From positions 34,692,446 through 34,756,445 of the forward strand of contig OY755244.1 in NCBI GenBank assembly GCA_963576725.1: a stretch of 64,000 bases of DNA, read 5' to 3'. The first letter of the stretch is position 1. Each line of letters begins with the position of its first letter. This DNA comes from Azorinus chamasolen (Eukaryota; Mollusca; Bivalvia; Cardiida; Solecurtidae). The notes beneath the pieces are model-generated. The model was given only the letters and a program-made list of their open reading frames with translations, was not told the origin of the DNA and did no database searches. Below, in pieces: positions 9,971 to 20,616 of this stretch. A program made the position numbers and the translations under genes.

Positions 9971-10143
9971 TTAACCCATTCCCTCACATGCTATTTTCAA
10001 ACCTCTTTGAATAAATTTGTGGAAATGGAGCATTTACTAGAGAAAAGGAAAATTTTAGAATTATGTATTTTTGAAACCATTGTGATAAATAGAGCATTTG
10101 CGTTTTAAAAAGTGACTTGCATCAATATGAGGGAATGGGTTAA
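9971..10143 (+). mobile_element. B MITE, right hairpin arm deleted
   Basis: Both TTAA ends are present. The hairpin stops after AGAGCATTTGCG, and the right arm is missing. Confidence 0.8.
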
Positions 10144-10533
10144 TCAGCAAAAGCCTATCCAAACCATTAGCAAAGGACATTACAAATAGTTGTTATAATG
10201 TTGAAAGAGACATTATTTTCTCAGCTGGTGAAATATATCAGTTTGCAAGAATGTACTAACTCATTTACCAGAGAATGCCTTAGTAATAGCTGGTAATGGG
10301 CTGTATATGCCAGCACCATTATTATACTACAATACCAAGTCCTTTGGATGAAATTTCATAAACAGAGCTCCCATGTGTCAGTGCTTTACACTGGACATCG
10401 AAAAGAACCAGAGAAACACTAATAAATATTAAGAGTAGGGCATGGTGCCCAGGTTTCTCTGTTTTTATCCGCTCCCCTCTCTCAGAGTTATGATAGATGT
10501 TAATGGACAGTACACAGCAGCACCATTATTGTA

Positions 10534-10895
10534 CAGTGCTCCCTCTCTACAACGACACCCTTTGGGATACGACTATTGTATGTGTTGTTCAGAGGGAGTT
10601 GTTATAGGGAGGGAAAATCAAACATAATTAGCTTGTTTGCAGATCCCCTTATAAGGTGTATTTCGAGAACTAAAACCGTTATGCCTCCATCAAACCCTAT
10701 GTTGTGACCACTCTTTAGAATCGTCACAAAGTGACGATTCTAAAGAGTGGTCACAACATAGGGTTTAATGGAGGCATAAAGAAAATACGATGGGAAAAGG
10801 TTGTTTCTGGAGCCTTGTTGTTTCGGAAACGGTGACATGCGTTGTTGTAAGGAGGGAATCGTTATTGACAGGGCCGTTGTAGGGAGGGAGCACTG
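10534..10895. mobile_element. I pogo-like MITE inserted in the minisatellite
   Basis: The ends CAGTGCTCCCTCTCTACAA and TTGTAGGGAGGGAGCACTG are flanked by TA on both sides. Excision would restore ATTATTGTAGATGTTAATGG, which is present intact in neighbouring units. It contains an E-type hairpin at 10681-10777 but no E termini. Confidence 0.8.
10681..10777. repeat. E-type hairpin core within element I
   Basis: A 97-bp palindrome runs ATGCCTCCATCAAACCC...GGGTTTAATGGAGGCAT, with the E arm CCCTATGTTGTGACCACTC. E's outer CAGAGCTACAGATAA repeats are absent; element I sequence lies directly on both sides. Confidence 0.75.
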
Positions 10896-12147
10896 TAGAT
10901 GTTAATGGGCAGTACACAACAGCACCATTATGGTAACTGTTAATGGGCAGTACACAACAGCACCATAATGTTAACTGTTAATGGGCAGTACACAGCAGCA
11001 CCATTATTGTAGATGTTAATGGGCAGTACACAACAGCACCATTATGGTAACTGTTAATGGGCAGTATACAACAGCACCATTATTGTAGATGTTAATGGGC
11101 AGTACACAACAGCACCATTATGGTAACTGTTAATGGGCAGTACACAACAACATCATTATGATAACTGTTATTGGGCAGTACACAGCAGCACCATTATTGT
11201 AGATGTTAATGGGCAGTACACAACAGCACCATTATGATAACTGTTAATGGGCAGTACACAACAGCAACATTATGGTAACTGTTAATGGGCAGTATACAAC
11301 AGCACCATTATGATAGCTGTTAATGGGCAGTACACAGTGCCAACAGCACCATTATTATAGCTGTTAATGGACAGAACACAGCAGCACCAATATTATAACT
11401 GTTTATGGGCAATATACAGCAGCATCAATATCATAGCTGTTGATGGACAGTACACAGCACCAATATTATAGCTGGTAATTGGCAGTACATAGCAGCACCA
11501 ATATTATAGCTGGTATTGGCAGTACATAGCAACTCAAATATTAAAGCTGCTAATGGGCAGTACATATCAGCATCAATATCATAGCTGGTAATTGGCAGTA
11601 CACAGCAGCACCATTATGATAGCTGTTCATGGGCAGTACACAGCAGCACCATTATAGCTGGTAATGGGAAGTACACAGCAGCACCATTATGATAGCTGTT
11701 AATGGGCAGTACACAGCAGCACCAATGTTATAGCTGTTAATGGGCAGTATACAAAAACACCATTATGATAGCTGGTAATGGGGAGTATACAGCAGCACCA
11801 TTATGATAGCTGGTAATGGGCAGTACACAGCAGCATCAATATCATAGCTGGTGATGGGCAGTACACAGCAGCACCATTATGATATATGGTAATGGGCAGT
11901 ATACATCAGCACCATTATGATAGCTGGTATTGGGAAGTACACAGCAGCACCATTATGATAACTGTTAATGGGCAGTACACAACAGCACAATTATGATTGC
12001 TGGTAATGGGCAGTATACAGCAGCACCAGTATTATATCTGTTAATGGGCAGTACACAGCAGCATCAATATTATAGCTGGTAATGGGCATTATACAGCAGC
12101 ACCATTGTTGTAGCTGACATGCAAACAAGTACTTTAAGATCAATTAA

Positions 12148-12458
12148 TAGACTGTTGATTGATGATGTACTGATCAATTAGATAACAATTGACTTGTATA
12201 TAGACTGTTTATTGATGATGTACTGAGCAATTAGATAACAATTGACTGTATATATATATATAGACTGTTGATTGATGATGTACTGAGCAATTAGATAACA
12301 ATTGACTGTATATATAGACTGTTGATTGATGATGTACTGAGCAATTAGATAACAATTGACTTGTATATAGACTGTTAATTGATGATGTACTGAGCAATTA
12401 GATAACAATTGAATTGTATATAGACTGTTGATTGATGATGTACTGAGCAATTAGATAA
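12148..12458. repeat. 53-bp minisatellite, six units
   Basis: Units start AGACTG at 12149, 12202, 12262, 12316, 12369 and 12422. One unit is longer through expansion of an internal TA run. The unit contains GATGATGTACTGAGCAATTA. Confidence 0.85.
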
Positions 12459-12499
12459 TGGCATTTGTGACATCCCCCACCCCTCCTTCTCAGTGGAGA

Positions 12500-12800
12500 A
12501 ATCTATTCCATCTTTATTCAGAGTCATCCTTCAGTTCTGTTAGACAGACTTGCAAAAGCCAGCAGCGAATCTGCTCCATCAATGTCCAGAGTCATCCTTC
12601 AGTTCTTATCAGGCAGACTCTGGAGCTGTCTGAGCAATATCATGAGTCATCCTTCAGTTTTGTCAGACTCAATGGAGCCAAAAGAGAAATTTGTTCCATG
12701 TATATCTAAAGTCATCCTTCAGTTCTGTCAGACAGACTGGCAGTGACTATTAGTGAAATATGTTACATCTATATCATTAGTCATCTTTCAAGTCTGTTAT
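12500..12800. repeat. Irregular 55-69-bp minisatellite, five units
   Basis: GAGTCATCCTTCAGTTCTGT recurs at about 12522, 12590, 12645, 12710 and 12779, with CAGACAGACT following. The units are diverged. Confidence 0.75.
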
Positions 12801-12959
12801 TTCTTTTTGTCAGTTTCATTCATTGAATTGCACAAAATTGCTCTTGTCAACATATGTGCCGACAGACACAGCAAAGTAATTTGGTTATGGCTGACCTTTT
12901 CATTGGAACTATGTCTGAACAATGTAATTGTTTTAAACCCTTCAAATGTGCAAACAATA

Positions 12960-13205
12960 TTAAGACATTCCCTCCTAGTGCCGCATTTGACGCCTCTGTA
13001 AATGTCACTTTGTGAAACCATTGTGATAAATAGAGCATATTTGCTCCATTTAATAGGAACAAATGCTCTATTTATGACAATGGTTTCAAAACAACACAAT
13101 TCTAAAATTTACATTTTTGCTTGTAAATGTTTTCGGTACAACCATTTTCGGTAGACTTATTCAAAGAGGTTGGGTCTGAAAATAGCCTATGAGGGAATGG
13201 GTTAA
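12960..13205 (-). mobile_element. B TTAA MITE
   Basis: TTAAGACATTCCCTCC start, TATGAGGGAATGGGTTAA end. The hairpin is slightly enlarged at its loop (TTTGCTCCATTTAATAGGAA). Confidence 0.8.
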
Positions 13206-13271
13206 AGCATTCGAATAATGAAACAATATTAACCAGCATTTGTGTACAGTATTAGCCCAAATCAGTGCACT

Positions 13272-13448
13272 CCAGAGATCCAGATAAGGTTCGTAAAATC
13301 AAACATTTTCAAGAAAAGCTCCTTTATTTCTCCACCAAACGCTATGCTCTGACCACTCTTTAGATTCTAAAGAGTGGTCACAGTATAGGGTTTTGTGGAG
13401 AAATGATGATTTTAGTATTTTGGTACACACTTTTATCTGTATCTCTGG
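13272..13448 (-). mobile_element. E MITE, hairpin apex deleted
   Basis: The ends CCAGAGATCCAGATAAGG and TATCTGTATCTCTGG are clear inverted repeats. The hairpin is CACTCTTTAGATTCTAAAGAGTG, lacking the usual GTCTCGAAGAGAC apex. Confidence 0.75.
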
Positions 13449-13617
13449 CGCTCTTTCAGTTCTGCAAGGTTATGATTAATTTGTTATATTTTAAGGATAT
13501 CTGTCGGTAATCTTCTAGAGATGAAACAAGTTGGACGGTGGAATTTTGAGCATCAGTCTTCACTGCACAAGAAGAAATAATTGTTTTGGGAAAGTCATGT
13601 TCAACTAAAATCTAAAT

Positions 13618-13987
13618 TTAACCCTTTCAACCCTGAATTATCAGAATGGAATAGCCCATCAGTGTTTGACTGGAGAGTCCACTAAGTATGAAAAGCTTAA
13701 CCCTTTCTTCCATAGGCTATTTTTAGACCCAACCTCTTTGAATGAATCTACCCAAAAGGAGCATTTACTAGAGAAAAGGAAAATGTAGGGCAATGGTCCT
13801 ATGGGGTGTGTAGTATTGAAACTATTGTGATAAAAAGAGCATTTGCTCCATAAGGAGCAAATGCTCTATTTATCACAATGGTTTCAAGAGGTGACTATTA
13901 CAGAGGCATAGAAAGGCGTATTTATGGAGGAAAGGGTTAAACTTAACTGGAGGATTTTGAATGGCAAACAGTGCAGACTACTTTATA
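13618..13987 (+). mobile_element. J MITE hosting a B MITE
   Basis: TTAACCCTTTCAACCCTGAA start and GTCCACTAAGTATGAAAAGC. It is interrupted at TTAA by a B element and resumes with ACTTAACTGGAGGATTTTG and the hairpin left arm GCAAACAGTGCAGAC. It is cut off where the next J copy begins. Confidence 0.65.
13697..13940 (+). mobile_element. B TTAA MITE nested in J
   Basis: Complete, with the TTTATGGAGGAAAGGGTTAA right end. The neighbouring J copy shows the corresponding uninterrupted sequence (GAAACTTAATTAGAGGATTT). Confidence 0.85.
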
Positions 13988-14213
13988 TTCAACCCTTTCA
14001 GCCCAGAATTATCAGGGTGAAATAGCCAATCAGTGTTTTAACTATAGCGTCCACTAAGTATTAAAAACTGAAACTTAATTAGAGGATTTCGAAAAGCAAA
14101 CAGTGCAGATCCTGATTAGAGGGCTCCTCTAGCAGCCGTTTGATCGGGGTCTTCTCTGTTTGCAAGGCATAGAAAGGCATGTTTAATTATTTATGGAGTA
14201 AAGGAAGGGTTAA
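13988..14213 (+). mobile_element. J MITE, second copy
   Basis: Begins TTCAACCCTTTCAGCCC and shares ATAGCCAATCAGTGTTT with the first J. The hairpin is GCAAACAGTGCAGATCCTGA...CGGGGTCTTCTCTGTTTGC with centre GGCTCCTCTAGCAGCC. The right part (CATAGAAAGGCATG) is A-like, and it ends GGAAGGGTTAA. Confidence 0.65.
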
Positions 14214-14316
14214 ATAAAATGCTAAAAATAAAAACAAAAGAGCTTTCCAGTTCAATTTCACTTCAAAGAATAGAATAATGCCCATAGAAATGACAATAAA
14301 CTGTATGTGCATGAAA

Positions 14317-14546
14317 TTAACTCATTATGCCATGAATATGCATATAAGAAATAATGACATCATGAATATTGGATTAACTCTTAAAATAGCATATTAATGA
14401 ACACATGAAAAGCAAAAACTGTAGAATCAGATCTATAGCAGTCCATAAGCAAACAGAGCAGACCCTGATCACCTAGCATCTATAGGATCTGGGTCTACTC
14501 TGTTTGCAAATGTGTAGAAAGGTGTATTTATAGAGTAAAGGGTTAA
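14317..14546 (-). mobile_element. A2 TTAA MITE
   Basis: TTAACTCATTATGCCATG start, AGAGTAAAGGGTTAA end. The hairpin apex is partly deleted (ATCACCTAGCATCTATAGG). Confidence 0.8.
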
Positions 14547-14608
14547 AGATGTTTGATTGATAGTGGCCACAGAATTAAAATTCTGTCTCTTTTGGTTATG
14601 GAAAGTAG

Positions 14609-14849
14609 TTAACCCTTTCCCTCATATAAACGTGTTTTCACGCATTTGCAAACAGAGTAGACCCAGATCAGACGGCTCCTAGAGATCAGGGTCTGCTCTG
14701 TTTGCTTATAGAATTTGCTAGATCTGTTTCTTTGCTTTCTAAAATGTCTACAATGTTCCACCTTCCATATTTCTTTATAACTATTTTGTCGATGAATATT
14801 CAGTAGGTATTGAAAATTGTACTAAACTTAGAACAGGGAAAGTAGTTAA
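14609..14849 (+). mobile_element. A1 TTAA MITE
   Basis: Reference A1 long side: GATCTGTTTCTTTGCTTTC, TCCACCTTCCATATTTC, AATATTCAGTAGGTATTG, AACAGGGAAAG, then TTAA. The hairpin right arm lacks its apex side (GGCTCCTAGAGATCAGGG). Confidence 0.8.
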
Positions 14850-15193
14850 AGGTCCTTTAAGTTGCTCAGAGCAAGAATGTACAATCAGACAATACAGCAA
14901 ACGACAATAGCAAGCATTGCCCTCTGGTTTAAACGTTAATCAAGAATTATGGAGCTCCTGAGGAGAGCTAGTATTAGCGGGAAACGTGATTTGCATTTCT
15001 TCCTCGATTTGAGAGATATACGACAAAATTCCCCGTACATGCCTGAGTGTAAACATTACCTGCATGTAAGAATTATTGTCATTATCCTAAATATTTGGTT
15101 CAGGCAAATAAGGCAGACCCAGATTAGACGACTCCTTAAGGAGCAAGAGTAATAATTTTGATTAATTAATATTTGTTACTGCATTAGTTTCCT

Positions 15194-15487
15194 TTAACCC
15201 TTTCCTTCATGTAAATGCCTTTTCACTCATTTGCAAACAGAGTAGACCCAGATCAGACGACTCCTATATATTGACTTCTCTGTAAAAGTCACTTTTTTAA
15301 ACCATCGTGATAAATACAGCATTTTGCTTCATATGAGCAAAATAATGCTCTATATATCACAATGGTTTTAAAACTACACAATTCTAAAATGTCCCGTTTT
15401 GTTAGTACTCAGTAATAGCGGCTTTTTGATAGATTTACTTACTCAAAGAGGTTTGGTCTAAATTCAGCTTATGAGAGAATAGGTTAG
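15194..15487 (-). mobile_element. Chimera of half A and truncated B
   Basis: An A left half (TTAACCCTTTCCTTCATG to CAGACGACTCCTATA) ends at the A hairpin centre and joins B sequence (GACTTCTCTGTAAAAGTCAC). B then continues through its hairpin to its TATGAGAGAATAGGTTAG end. Confidence 0.75.
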
Positions 15488-15607
15488 AATTGTTTAAAAG
15501 GTACAAATTGACTTTCTCAGCTTGGGAGAGCAGGTAAGGTAAGGTATATCACATTTGATATAATTTTTAATAGGCTACTGGTGTTTTCATGGTAACCTTT
15601 GATTTAG

Positions 15608-15836
15608 TTAACCCATTCCCTCATAATGCTATCTTTAGACCCAACCTTTTTGAATTAAATCTTCTAGAAGAAACATTTACTCTGGAAAAGGAAAATTTCA
15701 GAATTGTGTAGTACTGTACCCTTGTGATAAATAGAGCATTTGCTCTACAGGAGCAAATGCTCTATTTATCACAGTGGTTTCAAGAAGTGACTATTACAGA
15801 GGTGTAGAAAGGTGTATTTATGGAGGAAAGGGTTAA
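15608..15836 (+). mobile_element. B TTAA MITE, left of a pair
   Basis: Complete. The hairpin centre is GCTCTACAGGAGC. Its terminal TTAA is also the first TTAA of the next B. Confidence 0.85.
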
Positions 15837-16049
15837 CCCATTCCCTGATATTGACGACTCTGTAAAAGTCACTGTGTGAAACCCTTGTGATAAATAGAGC
15901 ATTTGCTCCTATAGGAGCAAATGCTCTATTTATCACAATGGTTTCAAATTACAAAATTCTAAGCATTTCCTTTTCTCTAGTTAGTGCTCCTTTTCTGTAG
16001 ATTTATTCAAAGGTTGGGTCTAAAAATAGCCTATGAGGTAATGGGTTAA
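15833..16049 (-). mobile_element. B TTAA MITE, right of a pair
   Basis: Complete, opposite in orientation to its neighbour, with one shared TTAA between them. The hairpin centre is GCTCCTATAGGAGC. Confidence 0.85.
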
Positions 16050-16419
16050 GATGCCAAGTTACTCAGCGTCTCTATGAGGTCCCATCTGTTTGACCATCTA
16101 GTCTTGTTTTGAGAAGAAAACTATTGATAGAAAGAAAAAAAACGTTTTGCAGAAAACAAGCGCTTTGCATAATGAGATTCCATATGCAAAAGTGATTACT
16201 TTATCCAAATTTATTCAAATTCCTTAACACTCCTACAAGCTCAAGATGCCTGCAACTGCTTGTAGGGATACATGTCTAAATATAGAAACAGTCGTACAAG
16301 ACTAGTATAAATGAGTTGGTTAGGAAATTGCTAGATTTATTTGGCTGTAGGCAAGAAGCTAAATATACGGATAAATAAGTTAATAAAGTTAATGCACTTT
16401 AACTACATGTACTTGGTAA

Positions 16420-16669
16420 TTAACCTTTTCCCTGTTCTATGTTTAGTCCAAATTTCAATACCTACTGACTATTCATGGACAAAATAGCTATAATGAAATA
16501 AGGAAGGTTGGATATTGTAGCCATTTTGGAAACTAAAGAACCAGATCTATCAAATTCTAGTAGCAAACAGAGCAGACCCTGATCAGACGGCTCCTCTAGG
16601 AGCCGTCTGATCTGGGTCTACTCTGCTTGCAAACGCGTGAAAACACGTTTATATGAGGGAAAGGGTTAA
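16420..16669 (-). mobile_element. A1 TTAA MITE
   Basis: TTAACCTTTTCCCTGTTC start, ATGAGGGAAAGGGTTAA end. The hairpin is near-complete with centre GGCTCCTCTAGGAGCC. Confidence 0.85.
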
Positions 16670-16689
16670 AGCAGCTTTATGTAAGAATA

Positions 16690-16850
16690 AATGACTTGAT
16701 TTGGGAAGTGACAGAACCACATTGTAAAACGTAGTATGTAATTATGATTAACTAAATAAATAAGGGAACTCCCAGAATCACATGGTAAACTGCTATATGT
16801 ATATGTTACTAAATATGGGAACTGCCAGAATCACCCTGTAAATAATGTTT
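16690..16850. repeat. Loose tandem repeat, about three units
   Basis: GGGAACTCCCAGAATCACA-type phrases recur three times at about 60-bp spacing, much diverged. Confidence 0.5.
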
Positions 16851-16860
16851 TGATGTTTTG

Positions 16861-17347
16861 GATCTATCCCTTCATATATACCATCTTTTCACAAATTTGC
16901 AAATAGTAGAGTAGACCCAGATCCGATGGTTACTGTAGGAGCTGTCTGATCAAGATCTACTCTGTTTGCTTATGAAATTATAATAGATCTGACTCTACAG
17001 TTTCTACAAATATCAAAGAATCCTGGGTACATAACCATTTAGCTAATAAGTTTTCACTTTGTCATTATATCTTACATGAGTATTAACCCTTTCCCTGTTC
17101 TATGTTTATTACAAAATTCAATACCTACTGAATATTCATTGCCGAAATAATTATAATGAAACATGGAAGGTGAAATATTGTAGCCATTTTAGAAATAAAT
17201 AAAAATATCTGTCAAATTCTATTAGCAAACAGAGCAGACCCTGATCAGACGGCTCCTATAGGAGCCGTCTGATCTGGGTCTACTCTGTTTGCAGATGCAT
17301 GAAAACACGTTTATATGAGGGAAAGGGTTAAACAGGGAAAGAGTTAA
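16861..17347 (+). mobile_element. A2 MITE hosting an A1 MITE
   Basis: The left end is degraded (GATCTATCCCTTCATATA) and the hairpin is diverged. Near its right end, at GAGTATTAA, an A1 is inserted. The last A2 bases, ACAGGGAAAGAGTTAA, follow the A1. Confidence 0.7.
17083..17331 (-). mobile_element. A1 TTAA MITE nested in A2
   Basis: Complete, with ends TTAACCCTTTCCCTGTTC and ATGAGGGAAAGGGTTAA. The hairpin centre is GGCTCCTATAGGAGCC. Confidence 0.85.
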
Positions 17348-17405
17348 CCTTTTCCTTCATATAAACGCATTTTGCAAACAGCATAGACCCACATCAGATG
17401 ACTCC
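17344..17405 (+). mobile_element. A-type MITE left fragment
   Basis: TTAACCTTTTCCTTCATATA through the hairpin left arm to CAGATGACTCC, then an abrupt change to an AGGTCA-rich repeat. It starts at the TTAA ending the preceding A2. Confidence 0.7.
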
Positions 17406-17830
17406 GACGAGTGTACTGAGAGCTAGACAATTCATATATGGTATGGAGATAGCTTTGGTGAAGGCCTTTCAGTTGATACATGAAATTGGGTCAAGGTCAC
17501 TATTTTGAAAACTTGGCTGTTTTTAACAAACTTTAACATTTTGCTATAACTTCTGATCCACGAACACTAGGCAATTCACCTTTGGTATTCAGATAATTTT
17601 GGTAAGGACCTTACAGATGACATAAAGATACCTAAAATCAGGTCAAGGTCAAGGTCACTATTTTTGAAAATTTGGCTGTCATTAAAATTTTGCTGTAACT
17701 TCTGAACTACATATTATGTTTGACAATTTATATTTGGTATGCAGATTATAGCTTGGGTGAAGGTCTTTCAGTTGATACAAGGATACATGGGTCATGGTCA
17801 AGGCAAAAAAAATCCAACTTTAATGCGGTT
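17406..17830 (+). repeat. L1 AGGTCA-rich dispersed repeat, about 147-bp internal period
   Basis: Phrases GGTCAAGGTCACTATTTT, AACAAACTTTAACATTTTGC and GCTATAACTTCTGA recur about every 147 bp (three units). The same repeat occurs at 63.4-64.0 kb. It is non-coding and its 5' part is missing here. Confidence 0.7.
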
Positions 17831-17847
17831 TCCGCACTTGTGGTTGT

Positions 17848-18310
17848 GCTAGTACAGTATCCCTTTGTAAAACTGCTGTACTTTATATAAGAGACATGCT
17901 AGTTTAGTATCTCTTGATAAACTGCTGTATTTCATATAAAAGACATGCTAATATAGTGTCACTGTAAAACTGCTGTATATGTACATATTATATAAGAGGC
18001 ATGCTAGTTTAGTATCTCTTGATAAACTGTTGTATTTCATATAAAAGACATGCTAATATAGTGTCACTGTAAAACTGCTGTATATGTACATATTATATAA
18101 GAGGCATGCTAGTTTAGTATCTTTTGATAAACTGCTGTATTTCATATAAAAGACATGCTAGTATAGTATCTCTTTGTAAAACCATTGTACCTTATATAAA
18201 AGACATACTAGTTTAGTATCCCTTGATAAACTGCTGTGTATTAATTTATATAGTAGACATGCTAGTGGCATAACACTTGCTAAACTGCTGTATTTTATAC
18301 ATAAGACCTA
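17848..18310. repeat. 48-bp minisatellite with 105-bp higher-order unit
   Basis: ATGCTAGTTTAGTATCTCTT recurs at 17896, 18001 and 18106, with a different 50-bp subunit (GTGTCACTGTAAAACTGCTG) between. The edges are more diverged. Confidence 0.8.
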
Positions 18311-18791
18311 CCATTATTGTATGTTTCGTTTAACTGCGATTTATTTGATTGAATGATGAACTGTGGAAGCTATTTGAATCAGTTCATTGTTTCGCAGAAG
18401 AATTCTGTTATTCAGACATTGCTTTCAGAATTGCTGCAATAAACAAAGTCTTTTTCACATCCCCTGTAATAATCAATTTTCAGGCAAAACCTTGGGGATT
18501 TTCTGTAAATGACTGCTTAATTTCAACCAAATTTCTATGCTCAGTTTCACACAAGCTTGTGTCAGAATGATCTTCAGAAAACTAAACATGAATGTGCAAG
18601 TCTTAAATTATGTCACACATGCTGACTATTGTATAGCGTGCAAACTCTCAAATTTTCTTTCCAAAAGCATAACTAAAATGTCATATACTGGTAGTTTAGA
18701 TGCAAATCGGACAATAAATCAATCAGCATCTCATTTTAAATTCAAACATTTTTAAAAAGTTGTCTAAATCTTTTCCGAAGCGTGCTTAAGG
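18311..18791. other. Unassigned sequence
   Basis: No element recognised. Two short open frames (about 73 and 72 codons) overlap here but show no known motif and are probably chance. Confidence 0.35.
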
Positions 18792-19007
18792 TTAGCCCAT
18801 ACAACGCTGAATTTTCAAATGGACTATTCCGAAATTCAAACAGGTCAAGCTTATGGTGAATATTAAGGGATTTTTCTAAAAAAAAAAGTGTTAACATGAC
18901 AAACAGTGCAGACCCTGATGAGAGGGCTCCTCTAGGAGCCCTCTCATCTGGGTCTACACTGTTTGCAAAGGATATTAGTGACTCGTGTCCCACACAGTAA
19001 GGGTTAA
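18792..19007 (+). mobile_element. C TTAA MITE, reference copy
   Basis: GTTAGCCCATACAACGCTG start and CAGTAAGGGTTAA end. The hairpin ACAAACAGTGCAGACCCTGA...CTGGGTCTACACTGTTTGC is centred on GGGCTCCTCTAGGAGCCC. The subterminal side carries CAAATGGACTATTCCGAAAT. Confidence 0.8.
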
Positions 19008-19499
19008 ATACCATGAATTGGGCAAATTGCTCAGAGTCGGACCAACACCAGTGGTCTTTACAGTATATCAAGTTGGCAGCTGCGTTCTAGGGAGGTCTTG
19101 TAATATCTGTTTTATTACAGAAAGTATTGCCTTTAAAGGTAAATAATTAATCTGAATACTTATTTGTCTCATTAACTGATTAGTTAATTGAATAGTTAAA
19201 TCCCTTCTGTCCTATTTCAGAGAGACTTTAAGCAACATATTGCATTTTGTATGTTGAACGCCTTTTGACTTTAGTGATATATTATTGCAATTCTTGTAAA
19301 TTGCATTCTGATATAATTATATACTGTCTGGAGTTGATTTTACGAAAAAGTCGGGACTGGAGCTTTCTTTTCGTAGAATTGAAATTAATTTGGCTTTTTC
19401 GACGATCTCAAACATGGTGCCGATCGACTTGTATTTCATGAACTCTACTGGTATTTTAAAACTTTGTGTGATAGAAAGAATAAAGTCACTTAACCCATT
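19008..19499. other. Unassigned sequence
   Basis: No element or gene seen. Confidence 0.35.
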
Positions 19500-19718
19500 A
19501 CCTCATAGGCTATTTTTAGATTCTACCTATTTGAATAAATCTACCGAAAAGGAGCATTAACTAGAGAAAAGGAAAAATTTAGAATTGTGTAGATTTGAAG
19601 CCATTGTGATACATAGAGCATTTGCTCCTATGGAGCAAATGCTCTATATATCACAATGGTTTCAAGAAGTGACTATAACAGAGGCGTAGAAAGTGGTATT
19701 TATGGAGGAAAGGGTTAA
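19500..19718 (+). mobile_element. B TTAA MITE
   Basis: Complete, TTAACCCATTACCTCATAGG to ATGGAGGAAAGGGTTAA. The hairpin centre is GCTCCTATGGAGC. Confidence 0.85.
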
Positions 19719-20098
19719 AAGACTGTGGCTATAACATGTATGTCTCAGTATTTCACATTATTTGTAATTTTACTCATGAAAAGTCATTTATATCAGGGAA
19801 ACCTGCTCAAATTTTATAGTCTCATACCCAATTCTAAAACTGCTGTATTGAAGCTATAGAACCTATGATTTTCCATAGTTATGACCTGATGATCATAATT
19901 TTATATACTGGCTTATTTATAAGAGAAATTGAAGAGTGAGTTGTGCCTGTTTCAACCATCGCTTGTGTTCAACAATTATCATAAACAATCAGAATGTGTT
20001 GTTGTAAGTATTGCTGTAATTAAAAAGCATGCAATACTTGATTTTATTGCATTTTTGTGTATCACGGTATTATTTTTGTGTCAGGATTTTATGTTGCT
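19719..20098. other. Unassigned sequence
   Basis: AT-rich. No element seen. Confidence 0.35.
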
Positions 20099-20333
20099 TT
20101 AACCCATTACCCCATGGGCTATTTTTAGATCCAACCTCTTTGAATAAGTCTACCGAAAAGGAGCATTTGCTAGAGAAAAGAATTTTTTTAGAATTGTGTA
20201 GTTCTGAAACCATTGTGATAAATAGAGCATTTGCTCCTTAGGAGCAAATGCTCTATTTATCACAATGGTTTAACAAAGTGACTTTTACAGAGTCGTCAAA
20301 AGTCGTCGATTATATAATGAGGGAATGGGTTAA
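20099..20333 (+). mobile_element. B TTAA MITE
   Basis: Complete, ending TAATGAGGGAATGGGTTAA. The hairpin centre is GCTCCTTAGGAGC. Confidence 0.85.
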
Positions 20334-20616
20334 TAATGTTGGAAAATGTTTGTTTAGTAAGTTAGGTGAGCACCATTAAAGCACATCATTGAGTACATAC
20401 CTAAATTATGTAACCCTGCTAGATGATTTGATTTGATTTCTAACACCTTTTTTGAAAGTTTTGGATGAACTGAATCCAGTACAGTGTTGTTTTGTTAGGG
20501 CTTCAAAGATCACAAACAAATTGGTTTGAAAATGTTTCAGAATTGTATCTAATTTGGAAATTGTTAATTGCAATAATTTCATAGGGAGCAAAATGTCGTA
20601 ATACATAAATAAACTT

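Larger units (their letters stand above)
10286..12115. repeat. 38-bp minisatellite array, about 33 units, interrupted
   Basis: The unit contains GTTAATGGGCAGTACACA and AGCAGCACCATTATG. Early units have CTGTTAATGG; later ones TAGCTGGTAATGG. An outlying unit lies at 10286-10327, one at 10489-10531, then element I, then a near-continuous run to 12115. Units are similar but not identical. No spacers occur, so it is not a CRISPR array. Confidence 0.85.

Noticed and set aside
10286..12115. CRISPR-like regular 38-bp array
   Set aside because: Units are contiguous with no unique spacers, are imperfect, and lie in eukaryotic sequence.
12178..12450. Repetitive 62- and 90-codon minus-strand frames
   Set aside because: They lie in the 53-bp minisatellite, and peptide repetition mirrors the DNA repeat.
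18742..19071. 109-codon minus-strand frame and its relative at 30.8 kb
   Set aside because: Both are translations of C MITE sequence.
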